From NCBI RefSeq assembly GCF_008974265.1, contig NZ_BKZW01000001.1, positions 3,906,001-3,970,000 on the forward strand: a stretch of DNA of 64,000 bases. The letters run 5' to 3'. Position numbers and translations under genes: made by a program. The stretch's first letter is position 1; every line of letters begins with the position of its first letter. The stretch comes from Dictyobacter vulcani. GTDB lineage: Bacteria > Chloroflexota > Ktedonobacteria > Ktedonobacterales > Ktedonobacteraceae. Below are positions 36,800-46,993 of the stretch, in pieces. The notes beneath the pieces are model-generated. The model was not told the DNA's origin. It did no database searches and was given only the letters and a program-made list of their open reading frames with translations.

Positions 36800-37864
36800 T
36801 TAGATTGGTTCTTTGACGCTAATATCCGCAGTGGGAAAAAGGTTATGCAGTTCATACACCACATGCGAAATATCGATGATCTGCCCGGTCGCGACCCAGA
36901 AGCGTATCTGTAATGAGATCTTGCTATCCTCATAGCCATTGACCATGATCACCGGTTCCGGTTTGGACATCACTTCTGGATATTCTTTGAGTAACTGCAT
37001 GATCTTGCTGGTGGTCTCGTCACGCTCGAAATTTTCCTGTGGCATGGTAAGCATCAGGATCGAGCGGCGCTCACCGAAGTGCGTATTGTTGATGACGGCG
37101 TTGCTGAAGATAAACAGATTGGGAATGCTAACCTCCTCGCCGCTTGTCAGGCGCAGCATGGTGGCGCGTAACTGGATATCTTCTACCTTGCCAATGTAGG
37201 TGATCACACCAGAGGTGATATTAATCTGATCCCCGATATAAAATGGACGCTCGACCAGGATATAAAAGCCAGCGACCAGATTCTTCAGGATATCTTGAAA
37301 GGCGACCGTGATCGCGACAGTAAATGCCCCCAACACGGTAACTGGTATCGCCACGGGAATATTCCAGACCGAGAGTATAAAGAATCCTGTGATAGACAGC
37401 ACGACAATATACAGCACGCGTGCGAACAGCGTGCGCATATTGATATCCATGCGACTGCTTCCCAGGCTTCGTACCATCATGGCCCGTAACGTGCGCGCGA
37501 TACCATTGCCCAGTACCAGGATTAGCATGGTCTGGGTCAAACTCCAGGAGAAATTGATTGCTAGCTGGGGATTTTTAATAATATTTTGTTGTAGCGCCAT
37601 TACGACGAACGACGCATTAAAGATTGCGACCGCGCCTACTACTCCCAGTAAGATGGGAGTCACAATGACCAGCACGCCCAGCGTCTGGACAATCCAATTG
37701 TCCAGCACCGTTTTTCGCAAGCGCCGAACCAGTAGCCGTCGGAGCAAAATACCTAATCCAATGGAAGCCACAACTGTAGCAATACCAAGGGCGATATTAA
37801 TAGTCAGACTGACGTCGTATATCGTTTGTGGCCCTACGGCCACACTATTGATAACTTGCATCAT
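36800..37864 (-). CDS. Mechanosensitive ion channel, MscS family
   Basis: 354 residues: four or so N-terminal membrane helices (about 20-185), the last being the pore helix (VLGAFTVAITVAFQDILKNLVAGFYILVERPF split over this region), then the cytoplasmic beta domain (GDQINITSGVITYIGKVEDIQLRAT is in two parts) and an alpha/beta C-terminal domain. The pore and beta regions follow the family order. It should open under membrane tension to release solutes. Confidence 0.9.
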   Translation of the reverse strand: MMQVINSVAVGPQTIYDVSLTINIALGIATVVASIGLGILLRRLLVRRLRKTVLDNWIVQTLGVLVIVTPILLGVVGAVAIFNASFVVMALQQNIIKNPQLAINFSWSLTQTMLILVLGNGIARTLRAMMVRSLGSSRMDINMRTLFARVLYIVVLSITGFFILSVWNIPVAIPVTVLGAFTVAITVAFQDILKNLVAGFYILVERPFYIGDQINITSGVITYIGKVEDIQLRATMLRLTSGEEVSIPNLFIFSNAVINNTHFGERRSILMLTMPQENFERDETTSKIMQLLKEYPEVMSKPEPVIMVNGYEDSKISLQIRFWVATGQIIDISHVVYELHNLFPTADISVKEPI

Positions 37865-38127
37865 ATGAGATAAGAAACCAACCCTCTATAAAAAATGGTG
37901 AATACGTGCTCAGCTATGTGTCTTTGCGCGCATTATACCATAGCTTTTTTTCCGTCGGATTCGACAAGCCGTTTAGTACTGATCCACTTTTAGGATGCAT
38001 GTATAAATATCAATGTATTGGTCGCTAAGTGTCGATAGAAATTGCTCTCTTCGGTCGATGTGGTAATGAGGGGAGTGGTTATCTGATTTGAAAAAAGGAT
38101 TGGCAGCATTGGCAGAGTGGAGTGGTT

Positions 38128-38667
38128 ATGACCGGGATGAAGACCTATGATATTGTGGTTCGCTTGAATGATATCAATGAGCTGTTTACGCTACCGCCAC
38201 AGGATGTTTTTGCGGATCAGGTGCGTTTTGTGCCAGGCATTGAGGTGATCCGGAGTCAGGTCAAGCCTCATATGTTGAAGCACGATAACCGGTCACGCAT
38301 TGTCATGGTATTACCAAAGAAGTATGATGAACCGGACCTGGTAACTAAGCTTAAAAATGCCATTAGCTGCTACTGTCATTTCAAGATCTGGCAAAATCAC
38401 GATGTCGCGGCCACACTCAAGAATGATTCGCTACGAGCCCTGGTTATTGGTACGCTGTTTATGGCGCTCGGACTCTTCATACTGGGTTATTTAGATATTC
38501 TGCCCGCCTTCATCAGCACATTCCTCAACGACGGCTTTAACGTTGCCTTCTGGGTTATTTTATGGCGGCCAGTGGATTTTCTTCTTTTCGACCTCACAGC
38601 ATCCATGCGCGAAACCCGCATCTACAAATACATTGCCCGAATGGACATCGTTGTCCATTTTGAATGA
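38128..38667 (+). CDS. Two-helix membrane protein, unknown function
   Basis: About 179 residues. A soluble N-terminal domain (about 1-100, with VVRLNDINELFTLPP and RIVMVLPKKYDEPDL) precedes two membrane helices (about 105-150, VIGTLFMALGLFILGYL) and a short tail. I chose ATG 38128 over a GTG at 38122, since GAGTGGAG lies just upstream. No family is recognised. It stands alone between MscS (divergent) and maf (convergent). Confidence 0.65.
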   Translation: MTGMKTYDIVVRLNDINELFTLPPQDVFADQVRFVPGIEVIRSQVKPHMLKHDNRSRIVMVLPKKYDEPDLVTKLKNAISCYCHFKIWQNHDVAATLKNDSLRALVIGTLFMALGLFILGYLDILPAFISTFLNDGFNVAFWVILWRPVDFLLFDLTASMRETRIYKYIARMDIVVHFE

Positions 38668-38694
38668 ACGCTCCCTGCCTGTGAAAACCATCTC

Positions 38695-38732
38695 GTAGGT
38701 TCGAGGCATGTCCTCGATTGCCTCGAACCTAC
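38695..38732. terminator. Bidirectional hairpin between convergent genes
   Basis: Perfect 14-bp arms GTAGGTTCGAGGCA and its complement with a 10-base loop. It overlaps the last codon of maf and follows the plus-strand membrane protein gene, so it could stop both transcripts, although it lacks a long U-run. Confidence 0.6.
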
Positions 38733-39388
38733 ACATGGCATTGTTCAGACCAGGGACAGGTACTATGCGCGGAGCCATTATTGACAGGATGGACATCAAA
38801 CATGGCGAGCAGTTGGACCAGTGTGCAGAGTGGGAGTCCGACGACATTGAGATAGCAGCCGTCGATGCGTTCGGTCGGACGAAAGTCGGTATGTTGAATA
38901 CCATAAGCCCCCGCTTTGTCCATTGGATCGCCGCTGGCGATATAGGCGTCGATCTCTTCATCACTATAGGGTCGCATCAATACGGGGGTGCTACAGCTCG
39001 CGCCTCTGGTATGTAACTGGCCATCGTACATCGAGGTCACTGCCACACCAGTCACGACGCGATGCCAGCGTCCACGCAATGAGCGCAGTAGCTCGCGGGC
39101 ATGATCTTCATCGCGAGGCTTCCCTAACACCTGCTCATCCAGCAAGACGGTTGTATCGGCGGTAATCACCAACTGCCGGGTTACCTCGGCTCTGGAAAAC
39201 ATCATCAATGCTTTATATGAAGCGGTCCATTGGGCCATGCCATCCGCAGGTCCACGATACTGGGTCTGGGCCGCATCTTCATCACCCGGCGCTACCGCGA
39301 CGTCGTAAGGGAGTCCCAGCGTAGCGAGAATCTGCCTCCGCCGTGGTGAGGCAGAGGCAAGTAACAAAGGATGTTGTGTCGTCGTCAT
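38729..39388 (-). CDS. maf: Maf-like nucleotide pyrophosphatase
   Basis: 219 residues. The N-terminal LLASASPRRRQIL motif binds phosphate; DTTVLLDEQVLGKPRD holds the catalytic Asp, and DKAGAYGIQ follows in place. The family hydrolyses non-canonical or modified NTPs such as dTTP/UTP or m7GTP. The C-terminal tail (about 195-219) is longer than usual. It starts 3 bp after rlmD in one operon. Confidence 0.92.
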   Translation of the reverse strand: MTTTQHPLLLASASPRRRQILATLGLPYDVAVAPGDEDAAQTQYRGPADGMAQWTASYKALMMFSRAEVTRQLVITADTTVLLDEQVLGKPRDEDHARELLRSLRGRWHRVVTGVAVTSMYDGQLHTRGASCSTPVLMRPYSDEEIDAYIASGDPMDKAGAYGIQHTDFRPTERIDGCYLNVVGLPLCTLVQLLAMFDVHPVNNGSAHSTCPWSEQCHV

Positions 39389-39391
39389 ATT

Positions 39392-40693
39392 TTATGCGCG
39401 CTCCAATACGGCTACATTTTCAATGTGTGCCGTTTGCGGGAACATATCCAGGGGTTGAACTGAACGCAGATGGTAGGCCTGACTGACGTTGCAAAGAATA
39501 TTTAAATCGCGTGCCAGGGTGGATGGATCACAGGAGACATACACGATCCTGGCCACGGGATGCTGGATCAGAGCATCTAAAACAATCGGTTGACAGCCCG
39601 CGCGTGGTGGGTCAATCACGAAGCCATCGATCCGGTCGGAAAGTGTCGGGAGCATGTCCTCTACTTTGCCTTTGAGGATCTCAACGTGCTCGATGTCACG
39701 CATATTCCACTGGGCGTCTTTGATCGCGCTGGCCGATTCTTCAATTGCGATGACTTTGCCCACATGTGGGGCCAGTAGCGCGGCAAAAGTACCCACACCA
39801 CAATAGGCATCCACCACCGTCATCTGACTGATTTTCTCGGCTGGCTGATTTGCCAGCAGGCCCTGTAAGACCATCTGTGCCATCTTTTCAGCCTGCGCAC
39901 TATTTGTCTGGAAAAACGAACTGGGTCGAATGCGGAAGGTGTGTCCACCCAGCACTTCTTCCATCGTATCAGTGCAGACCTCGATGCCTTGCGCGGTTAA
40001 TTCCTGCGTGACCTCTGCGTTTTGAATGGGCTGCAAGAGCATTTGCTGATTGGCGGTGCCACAGCGGATCAGGACCTGTGGTCGTGGATTGATATGCTGG
40101 TTAACCACCTGTAAGGCTTGATTGATCTTTGGATGGGCGATCGGGCATTCGGCAAGTGGTAAGACCCAATGGGTGCCACGGGCGGTTAAGCCAGCCCGAC
40201 CATCACGATTGACCGAGAAACGCATGTGGTTACGATAGTTCCAGGGCACATCACAGGCCACAGTATCCAATAGCGGTGGATGAGTAAATAGACCGACCTC
40301 TTGCAGTAATTGTCGTACGACTTCACGTTTCCATTCCAGTTGAGCTGGATAGTTCATGTGCTGGAGCTGACAGCCACCGCAGGTACCAAAAACGGGACAG
40401 GGAGCATGGACACGCATGGGCGATGTCTCATGCAGCTCTGTGATCCAGACTTTTGGTGGGCGTGGCTTCCAGTGACGACGTTTGCGACCGGGTTTAGGAC
40501 CGAGTGGAGCCTCTACGGCGATGGTTGCCCGTTCGCCTGGCAGTCCAGCGGGTACCTGAAGCAGGCGAGTTGTGACCTCGCCTGCTTCATTCTGCTCACT
40601 GATTTCGGCTGTGGCGTGACCATCACGCGTCAGCGCACCCAGCGTCACAGTATGATACGTAATTACGCGTTCTTGTGGTTGTGTCTGTGTCAT
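39392..40693 (-). CDS. rlmD: 23S rRNA (uracil) methyltransferase, RlmD/RumA family
   Basis: 433 residues: an N-terminal TRAM-like beta domain, the iron-sulfur Cys set in CPVFGTCGGCQLQH (about 100-113), the AdoMet motif DAYCGVGTFAALLAP, and the catalytic Cys in VYVSCDPSTLARD. It methylates a uridine at C5 in rRNA, or possibly tRNA as TrmA does. Its ATG overlaps the stop of the upstream TPR gene (ATGA). Confidence 0.9.
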   Translation of the reverse strand: MTQTQPQERVITYHTVTLGALTRDGHATAEISEQNEAGEVTTRLLQVPAGLPGERATIAVEAPLGPKPGRKRRHWKPRPPKVWITELHETSPMRVHAPCPVFGTCGGCQLQHMNYPAQLEWKREVVRQLLQEVGLFTHPPLLDTVACDVPWNYRNHMRFSVNRDGRAGLTARGTHWVLPLAECPIAHPKINQALQVVNQHINPRPQVLIRCGTANQQMLLQPIQNAEVTQELTAQGIEVCTDTMEEVLGGHTFRIRPSSFFQTNSAQAEKMAQMVLQGLLANQPAEKISQMTVVDAYCGVGTFAALLAPHVGKVIAIEESASAIKDAQWNMRDIEHVEILKGKVEDMLPTLSDRIDGFVIDPPRAGCQPIVLDALIQHPVARIVYVSCDPSTLARDLNILCNVSQAYHLRSVQPLDMFPQTAHIENVAVLERA

Positions 40694-42699
40694 TTTTTCT
40701 TTGCTTTATTATGGTGTTTGTTTTTGTTTGGTCCACGTTGTTGCTGTGATTTTTGCTGCTTGTTTTCAACATTATAGCGCTCCCGAGCTTCTTGTAAAAA
40801 CTCATCCTCGCTATCAATGGCCTCACCTTGCGTCAGGTATTTATGTGCACTGCGGAAATCACCGCTGTTCATATAAATCAAGGCCAGCGTGGCATACATA
40901 TCGGCAGCCTCTGGATTCTCTTCGAGTCCATCGCGAGCGACTTCGCGTGCCTTTTTGTCATCGCCTTCAATCAGGTAGATGCTGGCCAGTTCGCTATAGG
41001 CCTCGGTTAAGGATGGATCCAATTGTATACTCTGTTCCAGGGCCTCACGAGCCTTGTTTAGATGCTGCAACTGGTGTTCCAGATAACCGATACGATACCA
41101 GACCTGGGCATCATCTGGCGATAAATGGGAGAGGGTCTGGAAATGGTGCAGCGCTTGCTCATTATCTTCGCGTTGCATGGCCAGTTCAGCTAACCCCATC
41201 GCGACATCAATCGAATCCTCTTTGCTCAAAGGACCCTTCTGGGCCTTGCGCAAATACGACTCGGCTTCATCCAGATCTTTTTCCTGCTGAATCAGGATTG
41301 TGGCGAGCAAGATCTGATTTTCGGGACTATCTTCAACGGCCAGCGCCTGACGGATAGTGGGCTCGACCAGGGCTTCAAAGTGCTCTTCTTGCTCATGGTC
41401 CTCTTCATTATGAAACTTGGCAGCAAGGGAATGATAACTGTAGGCCAGGTTACGTAGAGCTGTGCCACGCTCGGCAGGTACTTTTTCCGCCAGCTGTTGG
41501 GCATAGTAGGCGGCGCGTTCAATATCAAAGACCGAGCCTGCGATATTAAAGGCTTCTTTGTAGATGTCTCCACTCTCCTCGGGTGCCTGTGCAATCAAGG
41601 CATCATAGTAGTTCAAGGCCTGTGACATCAGTCCGACCATGGAACCCATATGACCAAGAGCATTGGCCAGGAGCGCTTCCTGCATTCCTACTTCATCATC
41701 ATCCTCGTCCTCGTCCTCATCTTCATCTTCATCAAACTCATCATCCTCGTCCTCGTCCTCATCACCAAGTTCTGCTTCGATGAGTTTTTCTTCGTCGCCG
41801 ATGAGCTCATTGAGTGCCTGGACTCGTTCGCCGATCTCATCCTTTGTCAATTGACGGGCATTGGCAGCCTCGTCACTGGCATCCAGGATCACCCATTGAT
41901 CATTTTCAAGCACCAGCGTATAGCGGGTCCAGAACCAGTGGCGGCCAGTCTCTTTAAAGGCCAGCGTGGCGACAGGGACTTCAGGCAGTATGGTGGTTGC
42001 TTCTGCGCTTAAGCGAAGCGACCAGCCTACCGTAACCACTGCGCGTTCAGGACCACATTCATCTTCCACTGGCTGAGCAAACGCGATATTAGGATCGTCA
42101 GGCGTGGTGATATTGGTCCACTCTATCCGGCTGCTGATCCAGTCATCTTCAGAGAGCCCTGCGCGCAACGGACTCTGCGTGGAAAGGGATCTATAGGCGG
42201 TCTCAAAGTCTTCTGCGGCCCAGCTCTCTATGAAATCGCTGACGACATCCAGATATTCTGGTTGTTGCATCATGCCTTCGGCCTGGCCAAAGAGTGATTG
42301 GAGTTCAGCTACAAACGGATCGGTCTCCGTTTTTTCTGAGTTGGCAAGATTAGCCATGGCTTCAGTCAGGCTCGGACCAGATGGGATGGTCCAATCGGCA
42401 TAGATATCCTCGCCCTCAAGCTGGATCAAGCGGCGTCGGGCCTCTTTGCGGATCTCTTTGTTCTCATTTAAGGTATACATTGCTTGAATGATATCAGCCG
42501 CTTCGGTGTTATGTTGTTTGGCTAATAACTTCAAAAAGGCCACCTGGGTTGCTTCTGGTTGACTATATATCGGTTCCAGCACAGCTTTAGCCTCAGCAAC
42601 GCTGTCGCTGCTATTCAGCTGGTGCGCAATATCCTGGTAGTGCTGTAGCAGGGTGGCTTCGGTTTGTAGCACTATTTTCTGTTCATCCTGATCTGACAT
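40690..42699 (-). CDS. TPR-repeat protein with acidic tract, paralog 1
   Basis: 669 residues. The N-terminal half (about 1-280) contains a HEAT-like EIRKEARRRLIQLEG and a domain ending in KETGRHWFWTRYTLVLENDQW. A strongly acidic tract of Glu/Asp follows at about 315-340, then at least six TPR units (about 350-640) and a basic C-terminus (KNKHHNKAKKK). The second copy of the family lies just upstream (42742-44970), sharing the N-terminal motif and the GRHWFW region. The function is unknown; the TPRs suggest a scaffold. Confidence 0.8.
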   Translation of the reverse strand: MSDQDEQKIVLQTEATLLQHYQDIAHQLNSSDSVAEAKAVLEPIYSQPEATQVAFLKLLAKQHNTEAADIIQAMYTLNENKEIRKEARRRLIQLEGEDIYADWTIPSGPSLTEAMANLANSEKTETDPFVAELQSLFGQAEGMMQQPEYLDVVSDFIESWAAEDFETAYRSLSTQSPLRAGLSEDDWISSRIEWTNITTPDDPNIAFAQPVEDECGPERAVVTVGWSLRLSAEATTILPEVPVATLAFKETGRHWFWTRYTLVLENDQWVILDASDEAANARQLTKDEIGERVQALNELIGDEEKLIEAELGDEDEDEDDEFDEDEDEDEDEDDDEVGMQEALLANALGHMGSMVGLMSQALNYYDALIAQAPEESGDIYKEAFNIAGSVFDIERAAYYAQQLAEKVPAERGTALRNLAYSYHSLAAKFHNEEDHEQEEHFEALVEPTIRQALAVEDSPENQILLATILIQQEKDLDEAESYLRKAQKGPLSKEDSIDVAMGLAELAMQREDNEQALHHFQTLSHLSPDDAQVWYRIGYLEHQLQHLNKAREALEQSIQLDPSLTEAYSELASIYLIEGDDKKAREVARDGLEENPEAADMYATLALIYMNSGDFRSAHKYLTQGEAIDSEDEFLQEARERYNVENKQQKSQQQRGPNKNKHHNKAKKK

Positions 42700-42741
42700 A
42701 GTGAATACTTTCCTTTCCCTTTTTCCTGGTGAGGAATGATA

Positions 42742-44970
42742 CTATATGCGTTTGCGATCACCAGCGATCTGCTGGCGTACGGCTGGAATAAAATCTGATT
42801 CGGGATCAAGGCGTTCGGCTTCATCCAGGTGCTGCTTCGCCTGTCGTTTATCTCCTGCTTCAGCCAGAACCGAGGCCAGCAAGGCGTGCAGATTGGCGAC
42901 ACCGGGATTCTGGCGGAGCGCATCTTGCAGCAGGCTTCTGGCTTTGTCTGACTGTGAACGTTGCATATAGATAGCTGTTAGCTCGCTATAGACTCGGATA
43001 TCAGCAGGATCTTGTGCCAGGGCTTTCTGGTAATACGTTTCTGCCTGCTCAAAGTGGCCAAGCTGGCGATGAGCAAAGCCCAGGCTAAACCAGACGCCTG
43101 GATATTCGCTATTAAGTTCAGCAACCCTCTGATAATGTGGGATTGATGCTTCAACGTGTTGCTGACGCATGTCAACATTGCCCAGTCCAGCTTCAATGGC
43201 TGCTTCTGTCCTGGGATCAGCATTTCCTTTGGCCAGCAACTCCTGACTGCGCTGAAATGCTGCGCGTGCATCGTCATTCCGGTTCAGGCTCATCATTAGC
43301 TCGCCAAGCAAGGTATAGCTGATCGTGCTATTATCCAGCGTGGCGGCCTCCTGCAAGGCCTCTTCAGCCATTTGGAGCAGATGGCGATGGCGTTCACCAA
43401 GCTGTCTTTCATCGTACTTAAAGGCCAGTTCGGCCAGCGTTGACCCCAGGCGACGGAGTGTCTCGGCGCGATGGGTTTGTGGAAAACGCTGCGCCAGACG
43501 ATCCAGATAGACCATAATACGTTCTGGATTGCCGGTCAGGACTGCGCGGCCATATGCCTCTTCATAAGCATTATAATCAAGCGGCAAATGGGCGATCAGC
43601 GCATCCTCGAAGTGCAGGAGCTGACCCAGGCGCCAGGACATCTCTTCGATAAAGTTTTCGGTATCTTTATCAGGCTGTTTTACGGCTTTATCAATAGCAT
43701 CTTCGTACTCTTTGATGCGGTTTTGCAGCTCACTAACCGAGAGACCCTGCAACGCGGCACCTTCATCCTGCACCTGCTGGATACGCCAGACGTTTTGTTC
43801 TTTGACCAGCGTATAGTTGTTCCAGAACCAGTGCCTGCCAGTCTCTTTATTGATGGCGGTCCCCATGGGCATCTCTTTGATGGTGCCGTTGAGTGGAGTG
43901 TCCAACAACTCTACCGACCAACCCACTTCCAGTTCTTTGGATTTGCTCTGTGCGCGAGGGACGCTGCCGGGAAGCCAGAGCGCACTTTGTTTTGGCTTAC
44001 CCTCATGGATGAATCCCAATTCCATACGTGTAGGATGGGCCTCGTCAAACCAGGATTGATGCCGTGTGACCCATTCCTCGCGATCCAGATTATCACGCAC
44101 AGGACTGGTGCTGGTTAGCAGATCATAGGCCAGACCATAGTCTCCAAATGACCAGGCTCCAATGAAATTGGCAACCACCTCTTGCTCTTCCAGTTCTGGT
44201 GTAATAAACGTTTGCCCGTTATCAGGACCTGGTTCGGCCATCTGAAATATCAATTTCTGGAGTAAGGGCAATTGGGTGCGGTACTCTTGCGCTGGCTGGA
44301 TTTTATGCCAGGCATTGACTTCGAGCGCCTCTTCAAGTAAGCGTTTCCCCTCGGCCAGCGAGCATTCAACCTGCCCGACACTTGCAAGCTGCCGGCGCAT
44401 TTCTTTGAGGCTGTTCTCAATATGCCGTCTGGTGCCGGTTTCCATCAGAAAGTCTTTGATGCCGTCATTCCAGAAATCGAGCTGAAAAGCGCAGAGCCGC
44501 GCTTCGCCGTAGTCATAGCCATATTCCCAGGTGAAGATCAGCTGGATCTCGCCTTCTTCTCGCGTCTGGGTGGCAACGCCCTGCCAGAAACGTGGTGGAT
44601 TGCTAACACGGATCTGGACGGCGGGGGTCTGAGCCGCCGGAGCAATCCAGCGTGGAGTGATCTTTGATCCTTCCAGGCGGAGTAGTCCACGCCGTGCCTC
44701 TTTGCGTACCTCTTTTTGTGGACTCAAAGCATTGATCGCGACCAGTACATCAGCCGCCTCTACGGTATTGGTTTTTGCCAGCGACTTGACCAGACTGATC
44801 TGGGCAGCCTCGGACAAGGCGAATATTTCCTGGAGTGCTGTTTCTATCTGTGCCTGCCCATCGCTGGCATGGAGTTGTTGGCTTATTGATTGGTAGCGAG
44901 AGAACACATCCTCAACCTGCGTGTTCTCCTCGGCTGAAAGTTGAATATCCTGCTGTTTTTTCGGTGACAT
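42742..44970 (-). CDS. TPR-repeat protein, paralog 2
   Basis: 742 residues, related to 40690-42699: KEVRKEARRGLLRLEG near residue 90 and KETGRHWFWNNYTLV near 390 match the paralog. It has an extra domain at about 120-200 with WEYGYDYGEARLCAF, and C-terminal TPRs at about 545-725. It lacks the long acidic tract. The 42-bp spacing to its partner suggests a tandem duplication transcribed together with rlmD and maf. Confidence 0.8.
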   Translation of the reverse strand: MSPKKQQDIQLSAEENTQVEDVFSRYQSISQQLHASDGQAQIETALQEIFALSEAAQISLVKSLAKTNTVEAADVLVAINALSPQKEVRKEARRGLLRLEGSKITPRWIAPAAQTPAVQIRVSNPPRFWQGVATQTREEGEIQLIFTWEYGYDYGEARLCAFQLDFWNDGIKDFLMETGTRRHIENSLKEMRRQLASVGQVECSLAEGKRLLEEALEVNAWHKIQPAQEYRTQLPLLQKLIFQMAEPGPDNGQTFITPELEEQEVVANFIGAWSFGDYGLAYDLLTSTSPVRDNLDREEWVTRHQSWFDEAHPTRMELGFIHEGKPKQSALWLPGSVPRAQSKSKELEVGWSVELLDTPLNGTIKEMPMGTAINKETGRHWFWNNYTLVKEQNVWRIQQVQDEGAALQGLSVSELQNRIKEYEDAIDKAVKQPDKDTENFIEEMSWRLGQLLHFEDALIAHLPLDYNAYEEAYGRAVLTGNPERIMVYLDRLAQRFPQTHRAETLRRLGSTLAELAFKYDERQLGERHRHLLQMAEEALQEAATLDNSTISYTLLGELMMSLNRNDDARAAFQRSQELLAKGNADPRTEAAIEAGLGNVDMRQQHVEASIPHYQRVAELNSEYPGVWFSLGFAHRQLGHFEQAETYYQKALAQDPADIRVYSELTAIYMQRSQSDKARSLLQDALRQNPGVANLHALLASVLAEAGDKRQAKQHLDEAERLDPESDFIPAVRQQIAGDRKRI

Positions 44971-45068
44971 GGTCGCTCATTACTCCTCACTTCAACTGTC
45001 TATCCTGTCGATTGTACCACGAAGCGCCTGAAGAGTCGAGAAGGACGAATGGTGCCCTCTAACAAGAA

Positions 45069-45123
45069 GGAAGCTCCTGAGAAAGGCCTATCAACATTGA
45101 TCAGGTCTTTCTCAAGAGCTTCC
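45069..45123 (-). terminator. Long hairpin terminator after GT87-like gene
   Basis: GGAAGCTC, GAGAAAG and CCT blocks pair with their complements across about 55 bp with small internal bulges. On the minus strand it is followed by TTCTTGTT. It separates the GT87-like gene from the TPR pair. Confidence 0.65.
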
Positions 45124-45199
45124 AGCCGACGAACATTTCCCGTCGCGGGATATTTTTAGCGGTCCGTCTCTTTTGCGTTAGCGGACGTGGCTATCAGGA

Positions 45200-46729
45200 C
45201 TAGACATGCAGCGTTGATGTCAGTTGCTGAGTGTTCGTTTTCCGATTCCGCAAGTACTCAAAGGCGTTCTGTCTGGCCGGTTTCATCTGGGCCGAGAACA
45301 GGATAAACGCCGGGAAGGCGACGCAGTAGAAGTATGATGAGAGACTGCGCCAGGCCAGGAATAGTGGCAGGACTGCCAGCAGCATTGCCGCTTCTGGTCG
45401 TGTACGGCAGATGCGCCAGTACCAGACAAAGGTTGCCAGCATGCCACCCAGTTCCAGGGCCGAGTAAACCCAGGTTGGCATGTATGGGATCAGGTGGGAA
45501 GTACTTAAACTTACCAGGCCTACCCCCATCGGGAACATTGGATCCGCGATCGGTGCCATGACTCCCGCGAACCAGGAATGGTAGTCCCACATGATAAAGG
45601 GCAGGTTAATTGCCAGTCCGATACCGCCAGCGATAGCCAGACGATAACCAGCCTCTTTCCATCCATAGTGTTGTAGCGCCATGATCAGGTAGAAAGGGAC
45701 AAAGTACCAGGCAATCTGTTTGGTGGCCAGCGCCAGACCCAGGAAGATGGCTGACAGCCAGCGTTGGTCACGTTTGAGCCAGCAGACTACCAGCAGCAGG
45801 GTATAGAAAATGTCCAGATTGCCACCGATGGTTGAGGCCCACATAGGCACATTGGCAATGGCCAGTAACGCTACCCAGGGACGCAACTCCGGCCGTACCG
45901 CGCGCCAGGCGACGATGATCAACAGCAGGTACGACAACATGTAGAATGGGAGGACATTATAGTTGTTGAACAGAGCAAATGGGACCAGTGTCAGGAACGA
46001 GAGTGCAGGATAGCTGACCTTGGCTTCAAATTCTGGCACATCGCCCGATTTTAGCGAGGTGTTGAGAATCGATTGCAGTTCCGACATGCTGGGATAATCT
46101 AAGCGATCCGCAAACTGGCCCTGACGCAAAGGCGTTGTCCAGTTAGCATTAATATCAAAGCGGTGAAACAACTCTGGAATATTCGAATCGCTATAGGGAT
46201 TGCGGCCCTGTACCAGCAAGATAGCTGCGTTGGTGTCCAGAGATGTGCCATCATTCGAGAACTGGGGGGCTGAAAAACTCCAGATGGCACCACGGCTAAA
46301 TTGAAACATTCCGGCAATGGTAACCAGAAAGGTTAAAATGAGCACCACACGTTTCCACAATTGTGGTTGCTGCTTCTGCTTCTGCTGTTGCATCGATTGG
46401 TTTTTTGCCGCCGGACGCAAAGCCATCCACATGGCCCAGAAACTTCCCAGTAACAAGAAGAAAGGGATCAATGCACTGACATCCGCTATATGTGGAATTT
46501 CATTGGAAGCCTGAAACAGGATAGCCACAGCAATCCAGGCTGCACGATGTTGTAGTTCGACAATAGGACGCTGTGCATTCGATGTATCTTCAGTAAAAAA
46601 GTAGCGCATCCATCGATAGTGAAAAAGTTGTTTATCTTCTTTTTTTAGAATACTCTGTTTGATTACAGCTTGCTGTGCCATATACTCGCGCTTGGCCTCA
46701 TGGATAACGCGTGCAATTGTCCGAAACAT
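45200..46729 (-). CDS. Glycosyltransferase 87 / DUF2029-like membrane protein
   Basis: 509 residues with about 10-12 hydrophobic segments (from about residue 65). A loop with QGRNPYSDSNIPELF after the second helix resembles the substrate-binding loop of polyprenol-phosphate mannosyl/arabinosyl transferases, and LATKQIAWYFVPFYL matches DUF2029. A basic, cytoplasmic N-terminus precedes the first helix. An internal ATG at 46678 is another possible start. The sugar and acceptor are unknown. Confidence 0.75.
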   Translation of the reverse strand: MFRTIARVIHEAKREYMAQQAVIKQSILKKEDKQLFHYRWMRYFFTEDTSNAQRPIVELQHRAAWIAVAILFQASNEIPHIADVSALIPFFLLLGSFWAMWMALRPAAKNQSMQQQKQKQQPQLWKRVVLILTFLVTIAGMFQFSRGAIWSFSAPQFSNDGTSLDTNAAILLVQGRNPYSDSNIPELFHRFDINANWTTPLRQGQFADRLDYPSMSELQSILNTSLKSGDVPEFEAKVSYPALSFLTLVPFALFNNYNVLPFYMLSYLLLIIVAWRAVRPELRPWVALLAIANVPMWASTIGGNLDIFYTLLLVVCWLKRDQRWLSAIFLGLALATKQIAWYFVPFYLIMALQHYGWKEAGYRLAIAGGIGLAINLPFIMWDYHSWFAGVMAPIADPMFPMGVGLVSLSTSHLIPYMPTWVYSALELGGMLATFVWYWRICRTRPEAAMLLAVLPLFLAWRSLSSYFYCVAFPAFILFSAQMKPARQNAFEYLRNRKTNTQQLTSTLHV

Positions 46730-46993
46730 TTCAAGTAGGTATTCATACGTGCACGATTCATAAATGAGTGTGAGGCGACGCGCTTTTTACCTCCCATCGA
46801 AGTACCGAGAAGATGAGTGTAGTGTAGCGTCCAACTAAAGTCAGCCACCTATAATGAAATTATAGACGTGTTTTCTCGGTCCAAGTTTTAAGACGAAGGG
46901 AAATAGAGATCCGTCACAACTTGTGGCATGTATTTCTGAATCTTGTTGAATTCTGGCTCTCTTCTGGCACTTTTTTGTTGTAATAATGGATAT

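Noticed and set aside
41663-41854. Poly-Ser frame on the plus strand
   Set aside because: It is the antisense reading of the Asp/Glu tract in the TPR protein.
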